Assembly: GCF_900102785.1 (NCBI RefSeq)
Contig: NZ_FNGC01000003.1
Coordinates: forward strand, 315,964-379,963
DNA: 64,000 nucleotides
DNA from: Arthrobacter sp. ok362
GTDB taxonomy: Bacteria; Actinomycetota; Actinomycetes; Actinomycetales; Micrococcaceae
Direction of reading: 5' to 3'
Numbering within the stretch: position 1 is the first letter of the stretch; the number at the start of each line of letters is the position of its first letter. Below are positions 20,548 through 30,651 of this stretch, piece by piece. The notes beneath the pieces are model-generated. The model saw only the letters and a program-made list of their open reading frames with translations. It did no database searches and was not told the origin of the DNA. A program made the translations under genes and the position numbers.

Positions 20548-20691
20548 TGCGTTGAATGCCCTTATTTCTGTGCGGCGCCACAGAGGCGGCGCGGGTGTGA
20601 TGATCACCGCAAACACTATCAGCAGCCTTGTCAGCTCAAGGGTGGGGACCCGGCCCGGAAGCCGCGGGCGGGGGTGGGCCGGGCCGCCGAT

Positions 20692-20721
20692 CTGACTCGC
20701 GGGTAACAAAATGGTTACTAT
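20692..20721 (+). promoter_or_regulatory. Candidate promoter of the surface protein gene
   Basis: CTGACT (20692-20697) and TACTAT (20716-20721) with an 18-base spacer in a locally AT-rich patch. If real, it excludes the ATG at 20711 as the start of the downstream gene and favours the one at 20741. Confidence 0.35.
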
Positions 20722-20740
20722 TGAAGCTAACTGTCCGCTG

Positions 20741-22672
20741 ATGATTGGTAGTATTTTGCGTTTCAAGACTGCAGTCGCCCTGGTGCTGCTCGGCCTCCTG
20801 ACACTGCTGGCCGGAATTGGCCAGAAGACGTTTTGGGCTCCCCCGGAGACGATCACAGCCACCGCTCCGACGGGTACTGCCGCGCCGCTGACCGTCTTCG
20901 ACGCGAAGCTGAGGGCGCTGCACCCCGGGACCGTGAACATCCAAGTCAAGGGTGAGGGTGCCTTCGTGCTGGCCGCCGGGCGGCCGGACGACGTCGACGC
21001 CTGGGTGGGCAAGACGGCACACAACACTGTCGCCGGCCTCTCGGAGGACGGCAAGGCCTTGCAGCTGGCGCACACCGACGGCGACGCCACCGCACCCTCG
21101 CCCGCCGGATCGGACCTTTGGGTCAGTACCGAGAACGCCAGCGGTGAAATGAACTACTCGTGGAACGCGCCGGCCGACGGCGACTGGTCCCTCCTCCTCG
21201 CGGCGGACGGCACCAAGCCCGCACCGAGCTCCATCACGATGACGTTCCCGAACGACACCTCCACGCCCTGGGCTATTCCGTTCATGGTGCTCGGCGGCCT
21301 GCTGATCATCGCCGGCGCGGCGCTGCTGGTCCTCAAGCCGACGCCAGGCAACCGGTCAGGCAACCGGACCGGCGGCGGGGGCGGCAGCATGTTCGCCCGC
21401 CGCGCGCAGGCCAAGGCCGCGGCACGCCGCGGGGGACAGGGTTCGACGGCAAGCACGCTGCAGCCTTCAGCACCCGACACCGCAGCACCCGACACCGCAG
21501 CACCCGACACGGCACCGCAGCCGGCCACCCCGGAGGAATCACTGCCGGAGAAATCACTGCCGGAGAAGGCAGCGCCCGAGCAGAAGAAGGGCTCCGGCAC
21601 GGCGCGCCGTTCCGGCATCGCGGTGGCCCTGCTGACGGCCACCGCCGTCGGCGGAACATCGGTGGCCGCCCAGGCCAGCCAGACACCCGCGCCGTCGCCC
21701 AGTGCCTCCGTGTCCAGTGCCCCGGCCGCCACTGCCCCGGCCTCCAGCAACGCAGCCCCGGGCAGTCCCAAAGAGGACCAGGCCGGCGATGCGCCGGTGC
21801 TGCTGGACGCCCAGTTCCGCCGAGTCCTGGAGCAGGTTGCCGGCGCTGTCGATGCAGGAGATGCCGCCAAGGACGCCGCAAAGCTGGCGCCGCGCGTGGC
21901 TAAGTCCGAGCTCGAGGTGCGCACGCAGAACTACAAGATCCGCTCGCGGGTCGGCTCCTACGAGTCCCGCATGCCTGTCCGTTCCATGAAGCTGCTGACC
22001 ACGGTAGTCACCAACAAGCGCAGCTGGCCCCGCTCGGTCATGGCCGTCACGCAGGGCCAGGGCAATGTCGTCCCGCAACTGCTGACCCTGACCCAGGCCT
22101 CCCCGCGGGAGAACTACAAGCTGGTCAGCAGCACGCCGCTGCAGCCCGGTGCCACCTTCCCGGCGATCGGGCGGGCCGGCACGGAGACGATGGCGTCCGC
22201 GGACAAGTCCGGACTCCTGTACAGCGGCGACGAAGCCCTCGCCGGGCTCGGTGACCGCCTGACCACGGCCAACTCCGCCTTCAAGGACAAGCTCGTCGAG
22301 GGCCAGTCCTCCCCGTACATCGCGGACACCCTCGCCTACCAGACCGACGTCGTCAAATCAGGCGTCAACGGCACCTTCGCCTTCACGCACAAGGTGGCCC
22401 CCGAGAACACTGTCGTGTTCCGTACCGCCGACGGCGGGGCACTGGTCCTGGGACGCCTGAACTTCTCCTTCGACGGGACTCCGAAGGCCGAGGGAGACAA
22501 GCTCACGATCGGCGATGACGCGGCCGCCCTGGCCGGCGGCAAGGAGACCAGCACCGGCATGGTGCTGAAGTTCGCCGAGTCGGTGGCTGTCTATGTTCCG
22601 CCGGCCGGTTCCAAGGATCCGATGAAGCTCGTGGCCGCCACCCGGGGCCTGGTCGGGGCGAGTTTCAAGTAG
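20741..22672 (+). CDS. Exported membrane-anchored protein with DUF8094-like C-terminal domain, function unknown
   Basis: About 643 residues. An N-terminal hydrophobic segment (RFKTAVALVLLGLLTLLAG) is a signal anchor. An extracellular domain of about 160 residues follows, then a second membrane helix (WAIPFMVLGGLLIIAGAALLVL), a basic Ala-rich stretch with APDTA and LPEKS repeats, a third hydrophobic helix (GIAVALLTATAVGGTSVAA), and a large C-terminal domain of about 300 residues containing YESRMPVRSMKLLTTVVTN. I recall similar proteins from Arthrobacter relatives but know no function. The start is uncertain between ATG 20711, ATG 20741 and TTG 20756. Being next to the CnoX-like gene does not clarify its role. 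Confidence 0.65.
   Translation: MIGSILRFKTAVALVLLGLLTLLAGIGQKTFWAPPETITATAPTGTAAPLTVFDAKLRALHPGTVNIQVKGEGAFVLAAGRPDDVDAWVGKTAHNTVAGLSEDGKALQLAHTDGDATAPSPAGSDLWVSTENASGEMNYSWNAPADGDWSLLLAADGTKPAPSSITMTFPNDTSTPWAIPFMVLGGLLIIAGAALLVLKPTPGNRSGNRTGGGGGSMFARRAQAKAAARRGGQGSTASTLQPSAPDTAAPDTAAPDTAPQPATPEESLPEKSLPEKAAPEQKKGSGTARRSGIAVALLTATAVGGTSVAAQASQTPAPSPSASVSSAPAATAPASSNAAPGSPKEDQAGDAPVLLDAQFRRVLEQVAGAVDAGDAAKDAAKLAPRVAKSELEVRTQNYKIRSRVGSYESRMPVRSMKLLTTVVTNKRSWPRSVMAVTQGQGNVVPQLLTLTQASPRENYKLVSSTPLQPGATFPAIGRAGTETMASADKSGLLYSGDEALAGLGDRLTTANSAFKDKLVEGQSSPYIADTLAYQTDVVKSGVNGTFAFTHKVAPENTVVFRTADGGALVLGRLNFSFDGTPKAEGDKLTIGDDAAALAGGKETSTGMVLKFAESVAVYVPPAGSKDPMKLVAATRGLVGASFK
21470..21560. repeat. 15-bp in-frame tandem repeats in the surface protein gene
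   Basis: Three copies of a 15-bp unit encoding APDTA are followed by a second 15-bp unit encoding LPEKS. The repeats are near identical at the DNA level, so they are recent expansions in a linker next to a membrane helix. Confidence 0.7.
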
Positions 22673-22716
22673 CCTTCGCCGGCGGGGACGGTGGCGCCGG
22701 GCGGGACTTCAATGGC

Positions 22717-22722
22717 TAGAGT
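22717..22722 (+). promoter_or_regulatory. -10 box (TAGAGT) of a leaderless promoter
   Basis: Six bases before the ATG of the thioredoxin-TPR gene. Confidence 0.5.
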
Positions 22723-22728
22723 GGAGCT

Positions 22729-23754
22729 ATGACTACGCCAGCTTCCCGCCCGGTCCCGCCAGTTGCCGCCAGCCCGCTGAACCTGCGCGGCGCCGTCGAC
22801 CTTTCCGCCTTGAAACAGCGGCCGGCACCGGCCGCGCCCGGACCTGCGGGTCCGGGTCCTGCGGCCCCCGGCCCGGCCGGTTCTGCCGCAGCCCCCGCAC
22901 CGGCAGCCGGCGGCGCCGACCACGCCGGCCGGCCGCTGCGCGTGGACGTGACCGAGGGCAACTTCCAGGATCTCGTGCAGCTCTCGGCCCAGGTGCCCGT
23001 GGTGATCGCGCTCTGGGCCTCCTACTCACCGGGCTCCGACCAGCTGGTGGAGGTCCTCGAAGGCATCGTTGAGAGCTACGACGGCCGGCTGGTCCTCGGG
23101 GCCGCGGACATCGACGTCTTCCCGGAACTTGCCCAGGCCTTCCAGGTCCAGGCCGTGCCGACCGCCGTCGCCGTCGTCAAGGGCCAGCCCGTTCCGCTCT
23201 TCCAGGGCGGCGCGGACGAACAGCAGGTACGCAGCCTGTTCGACGAACTCCTCAAGGTCGCGGCCGCTAACGGCGTGACCGGACGGATTGGCGCCGGCGG
23301 TCCCGGTACCGGGGAACCGGAGGCTCCGCCGCTGCCGCCCCTGCATCAGGCGGCGTTCGACGCGATCGAGGCCGGCGACTACGCGGCCGCGGCCGCCGCC
23401 TACCGGCAGGCCCTGAACGAGATGCCCGCGGACGCAGAGGCCAAGGCCGGCCTGGCGCAGGTGGAACTCATGGAGCGCCTGCAGTCCTTCTCGGGGCCCG
23501 AGGCAGATGCCCTCCGCCGGCTCGCCGCCGACGAGCCGGACAACCTCGAAGCCCAGCTCGGCGTGGCCGACCTGGACATCGCCGGCGGCCACATCGAGGA
23601 CGGCCTCGGCCGGATCGTGACGTTCATTGGCCGGAACTTCGGCCCGGAACGGGAAACTGCCCGGGTCCGGCTGCTGGAACTCTTCGACGTCGTCGGCGCC
23701 GGTGACGAGCGTGTCGCCAAGGCCCGCCAGGGACTGGCCCGGGTGCTGTTCTAG
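22729..23754 (+). CDS. CnoX/YbbN-like co-chaperone: thioredoxin-fold plus TPR
   Basis: A 341-residue protein. After a Pro/Ala/Gly-rich linker (residues about 25-65) comes a thioredoxin fold from VTEGNFQDLVQLS, but the active-site position reads WASYSPGSD, so the CxxC pair is missing and the domain cannot reduce disulfides. The second half contains tetratricopeptide-type helices (YAAAAAAYRQALNEMPADAEAKAGLAQ region). This matches CnoX/YbbN co-chaperones, which hold oxidised proteins and pass them to DnaK and GroEL. It overlaps the next gene by one base. Confidence 0.85.
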   Translation: MTTPASRPVPPVAASPLNLRGAVDLSALKQRPAPAAPGPAGPGPAAPGPAGSAAAPAPAAGGADHAGRPLRVDVTEGNFQDLVQLSAQVPVVIALWASYSPGSDQLVEVLEGIVESYDGRLVLGAADIDVFPELAQAFQVQAVPTAVAVVKGQPVPLFQGGADEQQVRSLFDELLKVAAANGVTGRIGAGGPGTGEPEAPPLPPLHQAAFDAIEAGDYAAAAAAYRQALNEMPADAEAKAGLAQVELMERLQSFSGPEADALRRLAADEPDNLEAQLGVADLDIAGGHIEDGLGRIVTFIGRNFGPERETARVRLLELFDVVGAGDERVAKARQGLARVLF

Positions 23755-24854
23755 TGGGATCGGCACTCTTCGCGCCGCTGGACCTGAGGTCCCTGCGGCT
23801 GCAGCACCGCGGCTGGGTATCCCCGATGTGCCAGTACAGCTGCGAGCCCGGGACTGGTGAGGGCGTGCCCACCGACTGGCACCTCATGCACCTGGGCTCC
23901 TTTGCCACCGGGGGAGCTGCCCTGATCCTCACCGAGGCCAACTCCGTGAACGCCGCGGGCAGAATCAGCCCCCGCGACGCCGGCCTCTACAACGACGACC
24001 AGGCCGCGGCCTGGGAACGCATCACCTCCTTCGTGCACCGCCACGGCACCGCGGAGACCAAGATCGGCACGCAGCTGGCGCATGCCGGCCGGAAGGCGTC
24101 CTCCTACTGGCCGTTCTCCGGCAGGAAGGGCAGCGTGCCGGCGTCCGAGGGCGGCTGGGACACCGTGGGTCCCGGCACCGGCGCGTTCGACGATTACGCG
24201 CCGCCGTCGGCCATGACTGAAGCGCAGGTCGACGGCGTGATCGCCGACTTCGCCGCCGCCGCCGTGCGGGCCGTAGACGCCGGGTTCGACACGATCGAAA
24301 TCCATGGCGCCCACGGCTACCTGCTGCACCAGTTCCAGAGCCCACTGGTCAACGACCGCACAGACCGCTGGGGCGGCGACGAGACGGGCCGGAACAGGCT
24401 GACGCTTGCCGTGGTGGACGCCGTCCGCGCGGTCATCCCGGAGTCCATGCCCTTGTTGCTGCGGATCTCGGCCTCGGACTGGGCGCCGGGCGGGATCGAC
24501 GCCGAGGCCTCGGTCCGGATGGCCGGCGCCGCCGCGGAGCGCGGGGTGGACCTGGTGGACGTTTCCAGCGGCGGGGCCGTTGCCTACCAAGAGATTCCCG
24601 TGGGCCCCGGCTACCAGACCGGGTTCTCCGCCCGGATCCGGCGCGAGGCCGGAGTCAGGACCGGCACCGTGGGACTCTTGACGTCCGCCGGGCAGGCCGA
24701 GCACGCGGTGGCCACCGGCCAGGCCGACGGCGTGTTCATAGCCCGTGCCGCGCTGCGGGACCCGCACTGGTGGCTGCGGGCCGCGTTCGAGCTCGGCCAT
24801 GACCTTGCTTGGCCGCCGCAGTACGAGCGCGCCATACCTCGGCATTTGTTCTAG
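23754..24854 (+). CDS. Old yellow enzyme-type NADH:flavin oxidoreductase (YqjM/NamA-like)
   Basis: A 366-residue FMN-dependent ene-reductase with a TIM barrel. The signature PMCQYSCEPGTG near the N-terminus is of the YqjM class, with QLAHAGRKAS, the substrate-binding HGAHGYLLHQF region, and the FMN-phosphate region GVFIARAALRDPHW near the end. Such enzymes reduce activated C=C bonds or nitro compounds with NADPH; the natural substrate is unknown. The GTG start overlaps the previous stop (TAGTG), so it is translated with the co-chaperone gene, possibly linking it to oxidative stress. Confidence 0.88.
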   Translation: MGSALFAPLDLRSLRLQHRGWVSPMCQYSCEPGTGEGVPTDWHLMHLGSFATGGAALILTEANSVNAAGRISPRDAGLYNDDQAAAWERITSFVHRHGTAETKIGTQLAHAGRKASSYWPFSGRKGSVPASEGGWDTVGPGTGAFDDYAPPSAMTEAQVDGVIADFAAAAVRAVDAGFDTIEIHGAHGYLLHQFQSPLVNDRTDRWGGDETGRNRLTLAVVDAVRAVIPESMPLLLRISASDWAPGGIDAEASVRMAGAAAERGVDLVDVSSGGAVAYQEIPVGPGYQTGFSARIRREAGVRTGTVGLLTSAGQAEHAVATGQADGVFIARAALRDPHWWLRAAFELGHDLAWPPQYERAIPRHLF

Positions 24855-24932
24855 AACGCCCGGTCGCGGGGCCGGTTCCTGCGGGTGAAAACTTACGCCT
24901 TGCGGACGACCCTTTTCGCGCCGGGGGACGGT

Positions 24933-24938
24933 TAGTCT
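24933..24938 (+). promoter_or_regulatory. -10 box (TAGTCT) of a leaderless promoter
   Basis: Six bases before the ATG of the ABC transporter ATPase gene. Confidence 0.5.
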
Positions 24939-24944
24939 GGCGTC

Positions 24945-25723
<779 letters not shown>

Positions 25724-25742
<19 letters not shown>

Positions 25743-27295
25743 GGCTCAAGCTGACCTTGCTGCGCAACAGCGTCCGGCGCAGCCCCTGGCAGCTCATTGG
25801 CCTCGGGATCGGCACCCTGTATGCCCTGGGAATCGTCGGTGTTTGCGCGGCCGGGCTGTTCGTCCTGCGCGGCCAGGAGATCGAACTCGCCCAGACCGTC
25901 GTGGTCCTGGGCGGCGCAGCGGCACTCCTGGGCTGGGCCATCATCCCCGTCGCGGTCTCCGCCGCCGACATGACCCTGGACCCTGCCCGCTTCACCACCT
26001 TCGCCGTGCCCATGCCGCAGCTGCTGGCAGGGCTGGCGCTGGGCGGGCTGATCGGCATACCGGGACTCGCAACCTCGCTCGTTGCGCTCGCCACGGTGGG
26101 CACCTGGTCCCGCAGCCTGCCGGCCGCGGCCGGCGCCCTGGTGGGTGCCGCGCTGGGCGTGCTGAGCTGCGTCGTTCTCTCCAAGGTCGTGACCACGGCC
26201 ACGGCCGGCCTGGCAAGCTCCCGGCGCTTCAAGGACATCAGCGCCGTCGCCTTCCTCATCCCGCTCGTGCTCACCGGCCCCATCGTGGCGGGCATCGCCA
26301 GGGGAATCGCGGGTTCGGGCGATTTCCTGGCCGGCCTGGCCCGGACACTGTCCTGGACGCCGGCCGGGGCGGCCTTCGCGCTCGGCGGCGAGCTCGCCGC
26401 CGGCAATTACGCGGCTGCGGCCGCGAAATTCCTCATCGCCGTGGCCACACTGGCGGCCCTGGCCTTGGCGTGGAAAGTCCTGCTGCAGCGTGCCCTGGTG
26501 ACGCCGCCCTACGCCGGGACGTCCAAGCGGCGGACCGGTGGCGCGGGCCTGTTCAGGTTGCTCCCGGCGACGCCGGCCGCCGCCGTCGCCGCGAGGTCCC
26601 TGTACTACTGGCTGCGGGACCCCCGCTACGCCGGGGCGCTCGTGGTCGTTCCGCTCCTGCCCGTGCTGATGCTCTTCCAAGGCAGCCAAAGCGGCTTCTA
26701 TGGCCCGTTCCAGTTTGTGGGGCCGCTGACGGCCTTCCTCCTGGCCTGGTCCATCTCCACCGACGTCTCCTATGACAGCACCGCGTTCGCCCTGCACGTG
26801 GCCACCGGGGTGCGCGGTGCCGACGACCGGCTCGGCCGGGCACTGGCGTGCCTGAGCTTCGCGCTGCCCGTGGTGCTCATCTTCAGCGTGGGGCCGTTCT
26901 TCTTCACCGGTGACTGGGACAAGCTGCCCGCGGTCCTTGGCCTCTCGCTCGGCGTCCTCTTCACCGGCCTGGGCCTGGCCTCGGTGATCTCGGCGCGCTA
27001 CACCGTGAGCGTCCCGCTGCCGGGAGACAGCCCGTTCAAGAAACCGCCGGGCAACGTGGCCCAGACCCTCGCCGTGCAGTTCGGCGGCATGGCCGTGCTC
27101 ATGATCCTCGTGGCGCCTGAAGTGGCGCTTGTGGCCGCGCAGTTCATCACCGGCAGCACCGTGCCGGGCTGGATCACGCTGGTCCTCGGACCCGTGCTGG
27201 GCCTCGCGCTTTTCGCCACAGGCGTCCGGGCCGGCGGTGCGTGGCTGGACCGGCGGGGGCCGGAGCTGCTGGCACAACTGGCCGTCAACCGCTGA
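25724..27295 (+). CDS. ABC transporter permease
   Basis: A 523-residue polytopic protein beginning at an ATG inside the end of the ATPase gene (MVAHLLRLKLTLLRNSVRRS). About twelve hydrophobic segments can be seen, in two halves separated near residue 265 by a basic loop (TSKRRTGGAG). The basic N-terminus and the long internal duplication are typical of ABC-2-like exporters. No extracytoplasmic binding protein gene is nearby, which supports export rather than uptake. Confidence 0.85.
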
Positions 27296-27346
27296 CGGGT
27301 GCATGCTGGGAGTGCGCAGACTCGATCACCCGGCAAAGGCAGGATC

Positions 27347-28129
27347 ATGGAAGTTGTCATCCTTCCCGGCAGCAAGCAGATCGCGTCGCTTGCGGCGGAT
27401 GCGGTGGAGGCCCTTCTTCGCCGCAAGCCCGACGCCGTGCTGGGCCTGGCGGCCGGCTCCTCGCCGCTGCCGATCTACGGCGAGCTGGCCCTGCGGCACG
27501 AGCGCGACGGCCTGGACTTCAGCCAGGCCCGCGCCTTCGCCCTGGACGAGTACGTGGGCCTGCCAGCCGGCCACCCGGAGTCCTACCGCGAAGTGATCGC
27601 GCGCGAATTCACCGCACGCGTGAACATCAGCCCGGCCAACGTCCATGTGCCCGACGGCGCCGCGGCGGACATCCTGGCAGCCTGCCAGGGGTATGAAGAC
27701 GCCATCCGCGATGCCGGGGGAGTGGACCTGCAGTTCCTTGGCGTCGGAACGGACGGTCACGTCGGATTCAATGAACCAGGCTCGTCGCTGGCGTCCCGGA
27801 CCCGGATCAAGACTCTGATCGAGCAGACACGCCGGGACAACGCACGGTTTTTCGGCAGCCTGGCCGCCGTGCCGCACCACGTCCTGACCCAGGGCCTGGG
27901 CACAATCCTGGATGCCCGTCACGTCATCCTGGTCGCCACCGGTGCCCAAAAAGCCCAGGCCGTCCGGGATCTCGCCGAGGGCCCCGTCGCCGCCATCTGT
28001 GCGGCCTCCGTGCTGCAGTTGCACCCGCACGCCACCGTCCTCGTGGACGAGGCGGCGGCGTCGTCGCTGCGGCTGGCGGACTACTACCGCCACAGCTATG
28101 ACCACAAACCTGCCTGGCAGGGGCTTTAG
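27347..28129 (+). CDS. nagB: Glucosamine-6-phosphate deaminase
   Basis: A 260-residue enzyme converting glucosamine-6-phosphate to fructose-6-phosphate and ammonia. Visible are VLGLAAGSSPLPIYGEL (phosphate loop), FALDEYVGLPAGHPESY with the catalytic Asp, and the GTDGHVGFNEPGSSLASRTR region with the active-site His and Glu. The ATG at 27347 follows an AAAGGCAGG ribosome binding site. It stands alone between the exporter and the DUF3039 gene, without nagA next to it. Confidence 0.93.
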   Translation: MEVVILPGSKQIASLAADAVEALLRRKPDAVLGLAAGSSPLPIYGELALRHERDGLDFSQARAFALDEYVGLPAGHPESYREVIAREFTARVNISPANVHVPDGAAADILAACQGYEDAIRDAGGVDLQFLGVGTDGHVGFNEPGSSLASRTRIKTLIEQTRRDNARFFGSLAAVPHHVLTQGLGTILDARHVILVATGAQKAQAVRDLAEGPVAAICAASVLQLHPHATVLVDEAAASSLRLADYYRHSYDHKPAWQGL

Positions 28130-28176
28130 GCTCCGGCGCCGGCATCCCGCAGGTCCGGCGGCGGACTTCCAACGGC

Positions 28177-28182
28177 TAAGAT
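28177..28182 (+). promoter_or_regulatory. -10 box (TAAGAT) of a leaderless promoter
   Basis: Ends seven bases before the ATG at 28190 and overlaps an alternative ATG at 28181, so it decides the start of the DUF3039 gene. Confidence 0.55.
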
Positions 28183-28189
28183 GGGTGTC

Positions 28190-28507
28190 ATGACTAGCAT
28201 GACCGATCCTCTCGAAAACGATCCGATGCGCGAGCTCTCCGGAGCCGGTACGTCTACGGCCACGATCGAGCGCGAGGAACTGCGCCAGGAAGTTGAGCCC
28301 GGTGACCGGGAGCGCTTCTCGCACTACGTGCGCAAGGAAAAGATCATGGAATCCGCGCTGACCGGTGACCCTGTCATCGCGCTCTGCGGCAAGGTCTGGA
28401 CACCGGGCCGGGATCCGCAGAAGTTCCCCGTCTGCCCTGAATGCAAGGAAGTCTACGACGGCCTGCGCCCCGGGAACGACGGCGGCAAGGGCTCCGGCGA
28501 CAAGTAA
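28190..28507 (+). CDS. DUF3039 family protein
   Basis: A 105-residue actinobacterial protein. The core has HYVRKEKIMESALTG, IALCGKVWTP and FPVCPECKEVYDGL, giving Cys residues in C and CxxC arrangement that could bind zinc. Function is unknown. It sits directly before a helicase gene with a terminator between them, so the two need not be co-expressed. Start chosen by the leaderless promoter. Confidence 0.82.
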   Translation: MTSMTDPLENDPMRELSGAGTSTATIEREELRQEVEPGDRERFSHYVRKEKIMESALTGDPVIALCGKVWTPGRDPQKFPVCPECKEVYDGLRPGNDGGKGSGDK

Positions 28508-28514
28508 CGGCAAT

Positions 28515-28560
28515 TAACGGATCAATCAGGATCCGTTAGCCGTCCCTGACGGCGTTTCTC
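28515..28560 (+). terminator. Two consecutive hairpins, likely terminator
   Basis: An 8-bp stem (28515-28522 with 28531-28538, TAACGGAT/ATCCGTTA) is followed directly by a 6-bp GC stem (GCCGTC/GACGGC, 28539-28553) and then GTTTCTC. The second hairpin with its T-rich tail fits an intrinsic terminator for the DUF3039 gene. Confidence 0.45.
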
Positions 28561-28752
28561 TATGGCGGCGCGCCGGTGCGCCCCGGTTTTCTGTTCCTTT
28601 TCCGGTTCCCTGCTGTCCTGCCTGCCGGTCCATGCTGTCCGGGTACTGCCCTGTGCGGGGTTCCGCCGGGTCCATCCAAAAAAGATTGGTGTTTTTGTGC
28701 TTAATTGGGTTTCTCCGTCGGCTGCAGCCATGCGCGGGTGGAGGGCGCCTCA

Positions 28753-30540
28753 ATGACAGAGACACTTTTCGGCGGACCCACGCTTCCCCCCGCCTATCCC
28801 GAGCGGGCTGCCTGGGGCACCGCCCCCAAGCTGCGCGCCTGGCAGCAGGAGGCGCTGGACAGCTACTTCAGCATCCATCCCAAGGATTTCCTTGCTGTCG
28901 CAACCCCAGGCGCAGGTAAGACCACGTTCGCCCTGCGCGTGGCATCCATGCTCATCGAATCCGGTGTGGTGAACCGCGTGACCATCGTGGCGCCCACCGA
29001 CCACCTGAAGCGCCAGTGGGCCGACGCCGCGGCCCGGGTGGGCATCGCGATTGACCCGAACTTCAAGAACGCCGACGGCCAGCACGGCCGCGGGTTCATC
29101 GGCGTCGCGGTGACCTACGCCCAGGTGGCCAGCAAGCCCATGCTGCACCGGGCCAAGACCGAAGCCGCCCGCACGCTGGTGATCCTGGACGAAATCCACC
29201 ACGGCGGCGAGGCACTGTCCTGGGGCGACGGCCTCCGCGAGGCGTTCGATCCCGCCGCCCGCCGGCTGTCCCTGACCGGTACCCCGTTCCGCTCCGATAC
29301 CTCGCCCATCCCGTTCGTGGAGTATGCCGAGGACCGCGACGGGATCCGGCGCTCCAAGGCCGACTACACCTACGGCTACGGCAAGGCCCTGCGCGACCAT
29401 GTGGTCCGCCCGGTCATGTTCATGGCGTACTCCGGCCAAATGCGCTGGCGCACGAGCGCCGGGGACGAAATGGCGGCCTCGCTCGGAGAGTCGGCCGTCA
29501 CGAAGGACATCACCTCCCAGGCCTGGCGCACCGCGCTGAACCCGGCCGGCGAATGGATCCCCGCCGTCCTTGCCGGCGCGGACAAACGCCTCAGCGAAGT
29601 CCGGCGCAGCGTCCCGGATGCCGGGGGCCTGGTCATTGCCACCGACCACGAGGACGCCCGCGCGTACGCCGGCCAGCTGAAGAAGATCACCGGCGAATCA
29701 CCCACCGTCATCCTCTCCGACGATGCCAAGGCCTCCAGCAAGATCGAGGAATTCACCGCCAGCGAGAAGCGCTGGATGGTGGCCGTCCGGATGGTCTCCG
29801 AAGGCGTGGACGTTCCGCGGCTGTCCGTCGGCGTCTATGCCACCTCGACCTCGACTCCGCTGTTCTTCGCCCAGGCCGTGGGGCGCTTTGTGCGTGCCCG
29901 CAAGCGCGGCGAGACGGCGTCGGTCTTCCTGCCCTCGGTGCCGCAGCTGATGGCGCTGGCCAACTCGATGGAGGCCGAGCGCGACCACGCGCTGGACCGC
30001 CCGGAGAAGGAAGACAGCGACGGCCTCTTCAATCCTGAGGACTCGCTCATGGACGAGGCGAACCGCGAGGAGAAGGCCTCCGACTCCCTGATGAAGGGCA
30101 AATTCGAGGCCCTCGACTCCCAGGCGTCCTTTGACCGCGTCCTCTTCGACGGCGGCGAGTTCGGCACCGGCGGCGAGGTGGGCTCGGAGGACGAGCTCGA
30201 CTTCCTCGGAATCCCCGGTCTGCTGGACGCTGAACAGGTCGGCACGCTGTTGCGCCAGCGCCAGCACGAACAACTGAACCGGAAGAACAAGCGCTCCCCG
30301 CAGGCGGACGCCGTGCCCGCGGCGGCCCCCGCCGTGCCGGACCACCGGATGCTCATGGACCTGCGCACTGAGCTGGCCAAGAACGTCGCGGCCTGGTCAG
30401 CCCGCACCGGAACCCCGCACGGCGTCATCCACACCAAACTCCGCACCGTCTGCGGCGGCCCGGCCGTCGCGCAGGCCAATGAGGAGCAGCTGCAGACCCG
30501 TCTGCGGAAGCTCCAGGACTGGTTCATCGGCCGGAAGTAG
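28753..30540 (+). CDS. DEAD/DEAH-box (superfamily II) helicase
   Basis: A 595-residue ATP-dependent helicase. The Q-type region LRAWQQEALDSY is followed by Walker A ATPGAGKTTFALR, motif II DEIHHGGEALSWGDG, motif III LTGTPFRSD and, in the second RecA domain, motif V and VI elements (VRMVSEGVDVPRL and QAVGRFVRARKRGE). The C-terminal 200 residues are acidic and helical without a recognised domain. The order resembles UvrB/RecG-like type III restriction-helicase folds, but no nuclease is fused or adjacent. The ATG at 28753 has a GGAGGG ribosome binding site. The cellular role is unknown. Confidence 0.88.
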   Translation: MTETLFGGPTLPPAYPERAAWGTAPKLRAWQQEALDSYFSIHPKDFLAVATPGAGKTTFALRVASMLIESGVVNRVTIVAPTDHLKRQWADAAARVGIAIDPNFKNADGQHGRGFIGVAVTYAQVASKPMLHRAKTEAARTLVILDEIHHGGEALSWGDGLREAFDPAARRLSLTGTPFRSDTSPIPFVEYAEDRDGIRRSKADYTYGYGKALRDHVVRPVMFMAYSGQMRWRTSAGDEMAASLGESAVTKDITSQAWRTALNPAGEWIPAVLAGADKRLSEVRRSVPDAGGLVIATDHEDARAYAGQLKKITGESPTVILSDDAKASSKIEEFTASEKRWMVAVRMVSEGVDVPRLSVGVYATSTSTPLFFAQAVGRFVRARKRGETASVFLPSVPQLMALANSMEAERDHALDRPEKEDSDGLFNPEDSLMDEANREEKASDSLMKGKFEALDSQASFDRVLFDGGEFGTGGEVGSEDELDFLGIPGLLDAEQVGTLLRQRQHEQLNRKNKRSPQADAVPAAAPAVPDHRMLMDLRTELAKNVAAWSARTGTPHGVIHTKLRTVCGGPAVAQANEEQLQTRLRKLQDWFIGRK

Positions 30541-30586
30541 CCTCGGACAAGCAGAGGCAAAGAGCAGAGGCAAAAGCAAGGGCAAA

Positions 30587-30623
30587 AGTGGAGGGACCAG
30601 GCCGATGGCCTGGTCCCTCCACT
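30587..30623. terminator. Strong bidirectional terminator
   Basis: A perfect 17-bp inverted repeat (30587-30603 with 30607-30623) with a three-base GAT loop, located between the convergent helicase and lipoprotein genes. An AAAA run on the left gives a T run for the leftward transcript; the rightward side has GTTTAC. Confidence 0.8.
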
Positions 30624-30651
30624 GTTTACTCGGCTCTGCGGCGCGCTTCGG

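Noticed and set aside
28526-28765. Minus-strand ORFs before the helicase
   Set aside because: Basic, motif-free frames over the terminator and leader region without a ribosome binding site.
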